Positions 32,485 to 34,468 of a DNA stretch of 34,468 bases are shown here, one piece after another (the first letter of the stretch is position 1; the number at the start of each line of letters is the position of its first letter). This DNA comes from Nioella sediminis (GTDB taxonomy: Bacteria > Pseudomonadota > Alphaproteobacteria > Rhodobacterales > Rhodobacteraceae): positions 1 to 34,468 of the forward strand of contig NZ_MNBL01000050.1 in NCBI RefSeq assembly GCF_001879695.1, in the 5' to 3' direction. Under the pieces are notes generated by a model. That model worked only from the letters and a program-made list of their open reading frames with translations, searched no databases and was not told where the DNA came from. The position numbers and the translations under genes are program-made.

Positions 32485-33396
32485 ATGGCTGTAGAAGACA
32501 AGCAAAGCCGCACCCTGGGTGACTGGATCGTGGACCGCATCGCGCGGGCCGTGATTGCCATGTTGTTGCTGCTGCCGCACCGGGTGCGTGTTGCCACCAT
32601 GGGCTGGATCGCCCGCAATCTCGTCGGGCCGCTGACCGGTTACACCCGGCGCGCCCGGAAGAACCTCGCCTATATCTGGCCCGACATGTCCGAGCGTGAG
32701 CGTCGCCGGATCGCCCGATCCGTTCTGGACAATGCGGGCCGGGTGATCATCGAGAACTACGCCACCGCAGATCAGCTGGCCCGTGCCGCCACCTGGACCA
32801 CGCATGGACCGGGGCTGGACCCGGCGCAAAAGGCCCTTGCAGACGGTCGACCCATCTTGTTCGTGTCCGGCCATTTCGGAAATTACCAGGCCGCCCGCGC
32901 CGCGATGAACGTGCGGGGCTACAATCTTGGCGGGCTCTACCGGCCGCTCAACAACGGCTATTTCAACGATCACTATGTCCGCACGGTCGAGGCGGTCGGT
33001 GGACCCGCCTTTGCCCGTGGGCGCCGGGGGCTGGCCAATTTCATGCGCCATGTGAAAGAGGGCGGGCATGGGGCGCTGCTGATCGACCAGTATTTTGCCG
33101 ATGGAGTCGTGGTCGATTTCCTTGGAAAACCTGCCCCGACGGCGCAGTCGGTCGGCGATATTGCGTTGAAGTTCAACGCCCTGGTCATCCCGATCTATGC
33201 ACGTCGCCTTGAGAACGGCATAGATTTCGACGTGCTGCTAGAGGCACCCGTGCCGCATAGCGATGCCAAAACCATGACGCAGGCCCTGATGGACAGCCTC
33301 GGCGCCCAGGTCCGCGAACGGCCCGGTCAGTGGTTCTGGGTGCATCGCCGCTGGAAGCCGGACCGTCAGGCCGCCCGCGCCGCTGCGGGGCTGTGA
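32485..33396 (+). CDS. LpxL/HtrB-like lysophospholipid or lipid A acyltransferase
   Basis: A 303-residue protein of the LpxL/HtrB acyltransferase family with one N-terminal membrane segment (about 20-31) and a cytosolic catalytic domain. It would add an acyl chain to lipid A or to a phospholipid or ornithine lipid; the context does not say which. Recognisable blocks are TRRARKNLAYIWPDMSERER, SGHFGNYQAARAA, GLYRPLNNGYFND, FARGRRGLANFMRHVKEGGH and the C-terminal PGQWFWVHRRWKP. The family active site is His-x4-(Asp/Glu). Here H130 is followed by Q135 (CAG at 32887-32889), so the acidic residue is missing. ATG 32485 is chosen; a TTG at 32473 is in frame. Confidence 0.83.
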   Translation: MAVEDKQSRTLGDWIVDRIARAVIAMLLLLPHRVRVATMGWIARNLVGPLTGYTRRARKNLAYIWPDMSERERRRIARSVLDNAGRVIIENYATADQLARAATWTTHGPGLDPAQKALADGRPILFVSGHFGNYQAARAAMNVRGYNLGGLYRPLNNGYFNDHYVRTVEAVGGPAFARGRRGLANFMRHVKEGGHGALLIDQYFADGVVVDFLGKPAPTAQSVGDIALKFNALVIPIYARRLENGIDFDVLLEAPVPHSDAKTMTQALMDSLGAQVRERPGQWFWVHRRWKPDRQAARAAAGL

Positions 33397-33398
33397 TC

Positions 33399-33480
33399 GG
33401 CGAAAACCTGCGCTTTCCGGCGCTATTGGCGTGACACACGGCGAAAACATGCGTATTTTGCGCATCAAGGGCGAAAAAGC
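33399..33480 (+). promoter_or_regulatory. Promoter and direct repeats upstream of the SYLF lipoprotein gene
   Basis: GTGACA (33431-33436) and TATTTT (33454-33459) are 17 bases apart and match consensus at five and four positions. GGCGAAAAC(C/A)TGCG occurs twice as a direct repeat (33399-33412 and 33440-33453), the second copy filling the spacer. A third GGCGAAAAA is at 33470. The inverted pair ATGCG/CGCAT (33449-33453, 33461-33465) flanks the -10. The repeats could be binding sites for a regulator. Confidence 0.5.
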
Positions 33481-33516
33481 CCAATATCCTGAGGACAGAC
33501 ACAGGCGGTAGAGAAA

Positions 33517-34074
33517 ATGAGCACCCTCAACAGACGCAGTTTGATCATGGGCGCGGCCAGCGTGCCGCTTCTTTCGGCTTGCGGCAACGGGCTTGGCAGC
33601 GATGCCAGCGCCCGGATCGATGCCCGCGTCGACAGCGCCATCGACTTCATGTACGCCAATATCCCCGGCACCCGGAACCTGATGAGCGACGCCGAAGGCG
33701 TGCTGATCATCCCCCTGATCACCGAAGCCGGGTTCGGCATCGGTGGCGGGTACGGTCGCGGGGCGCTGCGGATCAACGGCGCAACGGTCGATTACTTCTC
33801 GTCCGCTTCCGCAACTTTCGGCCTGCAGATCGGCGCACAGCAATATGCCCATGCCCTGTTCTTCATGACCGAGGAAGCGTTGCGCGATTTCCGCTATTCC
33901 TCCGGTTGGGCCGTGGGCGGCGATGTGCGCTACGCGGTCAGCACATCTGGCGGCAATATCGGCACCGATACCAATGCGCTGCTCAGCCCGGTCGTGGCCA
34001 TCGTCTTCGGCCAGGCGGGCCTGATTGCGGGCGCGACTCTGGAAGGTCAGCGCTACACCCGCATCATTCCCTGA
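33517..34074 (+). CDS. YSC84/SYLF-domain lipoprotein
   Basis: A 185-residue protein with a lipoprotein signal peptide: a basic N-terminus MSTLNRRSLIMG, hydrophobic AASVPLLS and a lipobox ending at C22 (LLSAC). The mature part is a SYLF (Ysc84) domain with FMYANIPGTRNLMSDAEGVLIIPL, GFGIGGGYGRGAL and GWAVGGDVRYAVS. SYLF domains bind lipids in eukaryotes; in bacteria the role is unknown, though anchoring here would be at the periplasmic face. It has its own promoter with direct repeats and a hairpin terminator. Confidence 0.87.
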   Translation: MSTLNRRSLIMGAASVPLLSACGNGLGSDASARIDARVDSAIDFMYANIPGTRNLMSDAEGVLIIPLITEAGFGIGGGYGRGALRINGATVDYFSSASATFGLQIGAQQYAHALFFMTEEALRDFRYSSGWAVGGDVRYAVSTSGGNIGTDTNALLSPVVAIVFGQAGLIAGATLEGQRYTRIIP

Positions 34075-34099
34075 TGGAAACAGAGTTTTGATCGGTTGG

Positions 34100-34127
34100 G
34101 GCGGCCCTTGTGGCCGCCTCTTTCGTT
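34100..34127 (+). terminator. Weak intrinsic terminator after the SYLF gene
   Basis: GGCGGCC (34100-34106) and GGCCGCC (34112-34118) form a perfect 7-base stem with loop CTTGT, followed by TCTTTCGTT. The U-run is broken, so termination may be incomplete. Confidence 0.6.
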
Positions 34128-34192
34128 GCATTCGCCGCGCATGGCGCTAGGGTGCGGACGCTTGACGCCCCGCCCCAAGAGACGAGACCCGA

Positions 34193-34468
34193 ATGGCCCC
34201 CTTCCTGCGCTGGATGATCCGGATCGTGACCGCTGCCCTCGTGCTGGCGGTCCTGACCCTGTTCGTGGGTTGGTGGATCTTTTCGCGCTCGATCCCCGAC
34301 TATGACGCCCAATGGCGGGTGTCCGGGCTGAACGCGCCGGTCTCGATCGTGCGCACGAACGCCAATGTGCCCCATATCTTCGGGGAAACGGATCACGACG
34401 TGTTCTACGGGCTCGGCTTTGCCCATGCCCAGGACCGGCTGTGGCAGATGCTGATGACCCGCCGCACC
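34193..34468 (+). CDS. Penicillin acylase family protein, N-terminal part (cut by window edge)
   Basis: Only the first 92 codons are present. An N-terminal membrane or signal segment (IRIVTAALVLAVLTLFVGWWIF) is followed by VSGLNAPVSIVRTNANVPHIF and FYGLGFAHAQDRLWQM, the opening signature of the penicillin amidase (S45) family. These enzymes are secreted, self-cleaving Ntn hydrolases that act on amides, in some cases acyl-homoserine lactones. The catalytic serine, roughly 150-250 residues further on, lies outside the window, so activity cannot be judged. ATG 34193 has a weak GAGACGAGA upstream. Confidence 0.85.
   Translation, partial: MAPFLRWMIRIVTAALVLAVLTLFVGWWIFSRSIPDYDAQWRVSGLNAPVSIVRTNANVPHIFGETDHDVFYGLGFAHAQDRLWQMLMTRRT

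Overview
The window looks like a chromosomal segment of a Rhodobacterales (Roseobacter-group) alphaproteobacterium. The DNA is GC-rich. The PhoR has no membrane anchor, HemB carries the aspartate-rich metal site instead of the zinc cysteines, and the gene next to mfd resembles a small membrane protein I associate with Rhodobacteraceae. A short dispersed element (core CTTGGCAAAAATACCTC next to a G/C hairpin) occurs in two clear copies plus one diverged copy. No phage, transposase, CRISPR, tRNA or rRNA was seen. The assignment rests on remembered family features, not on a search.

Layout. 1-2408: 3' part of proA, then a PLP trans-sulfuration enzyme. 2479-11044: a phosphate block with phoR, then pstS-pstC-pstA-pstB-phoU-phoB. 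A three-repeat Pho box lies before pstS and an intrinsic terminator separates pstS from pstC. An Acr3-type arsenite exporter gene sits inside the block on the opposite strand. 11313-12215: an orphan LuxR-type regulator preceded by a 30-codon ORF that overlaps its start codon. 12451-14430: rpsB-tsf on the minus strand with a structured leader, an intergenic hairpin and a terminator. 14475-17140: a DUF502 membrane protein and a psuK-psuG pseudouridine catabolism pair. 17266-19077: a secreted peptide-type ABC solute-binding protein. 19156-19268: a promoter, a hairpin and a strong terminator with no coding gene, a good candidate for an unannotated small RNA. 19354-21282: bdhA and a patatin-like hydrolase. 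21406-25979: an XRE-cupin regulator divergent from a four-gene operon (acyl-CoA synthetase, DsbA/FrnE-like, ICMT-like, MFS) joined by ATGA overlaps. 25976-29967: mfd and a small membrane protein gene. 30096-31094: hemB. 31178-31764: a 52-residue small protein and a DksA/TraR-type zinc finger protein. 31959-34468: a DUF442/TIGR01244 protein, an LpxL-like acyltransferase, a SYLF lipoprotein and the start of a penicillin-acylase-family protein.

The phosphate block is self-contained. PhoR and PhoB would sense and transmit limitation, the Pho box would drive pstS and the operon, and PstSCAB with PhoU would import phosphate and feed back on PhoR. Acr3 inside the block would suit a cell that takes in arsenate when it derepresses phosphate uptake. 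The most novel-looking items are the small-RNA candidate, the ORF coupled to luxR, the 52-residue protein gene, the dispersed element, and an acyltransferase with glutamine in place of its catalytic acidic residue.
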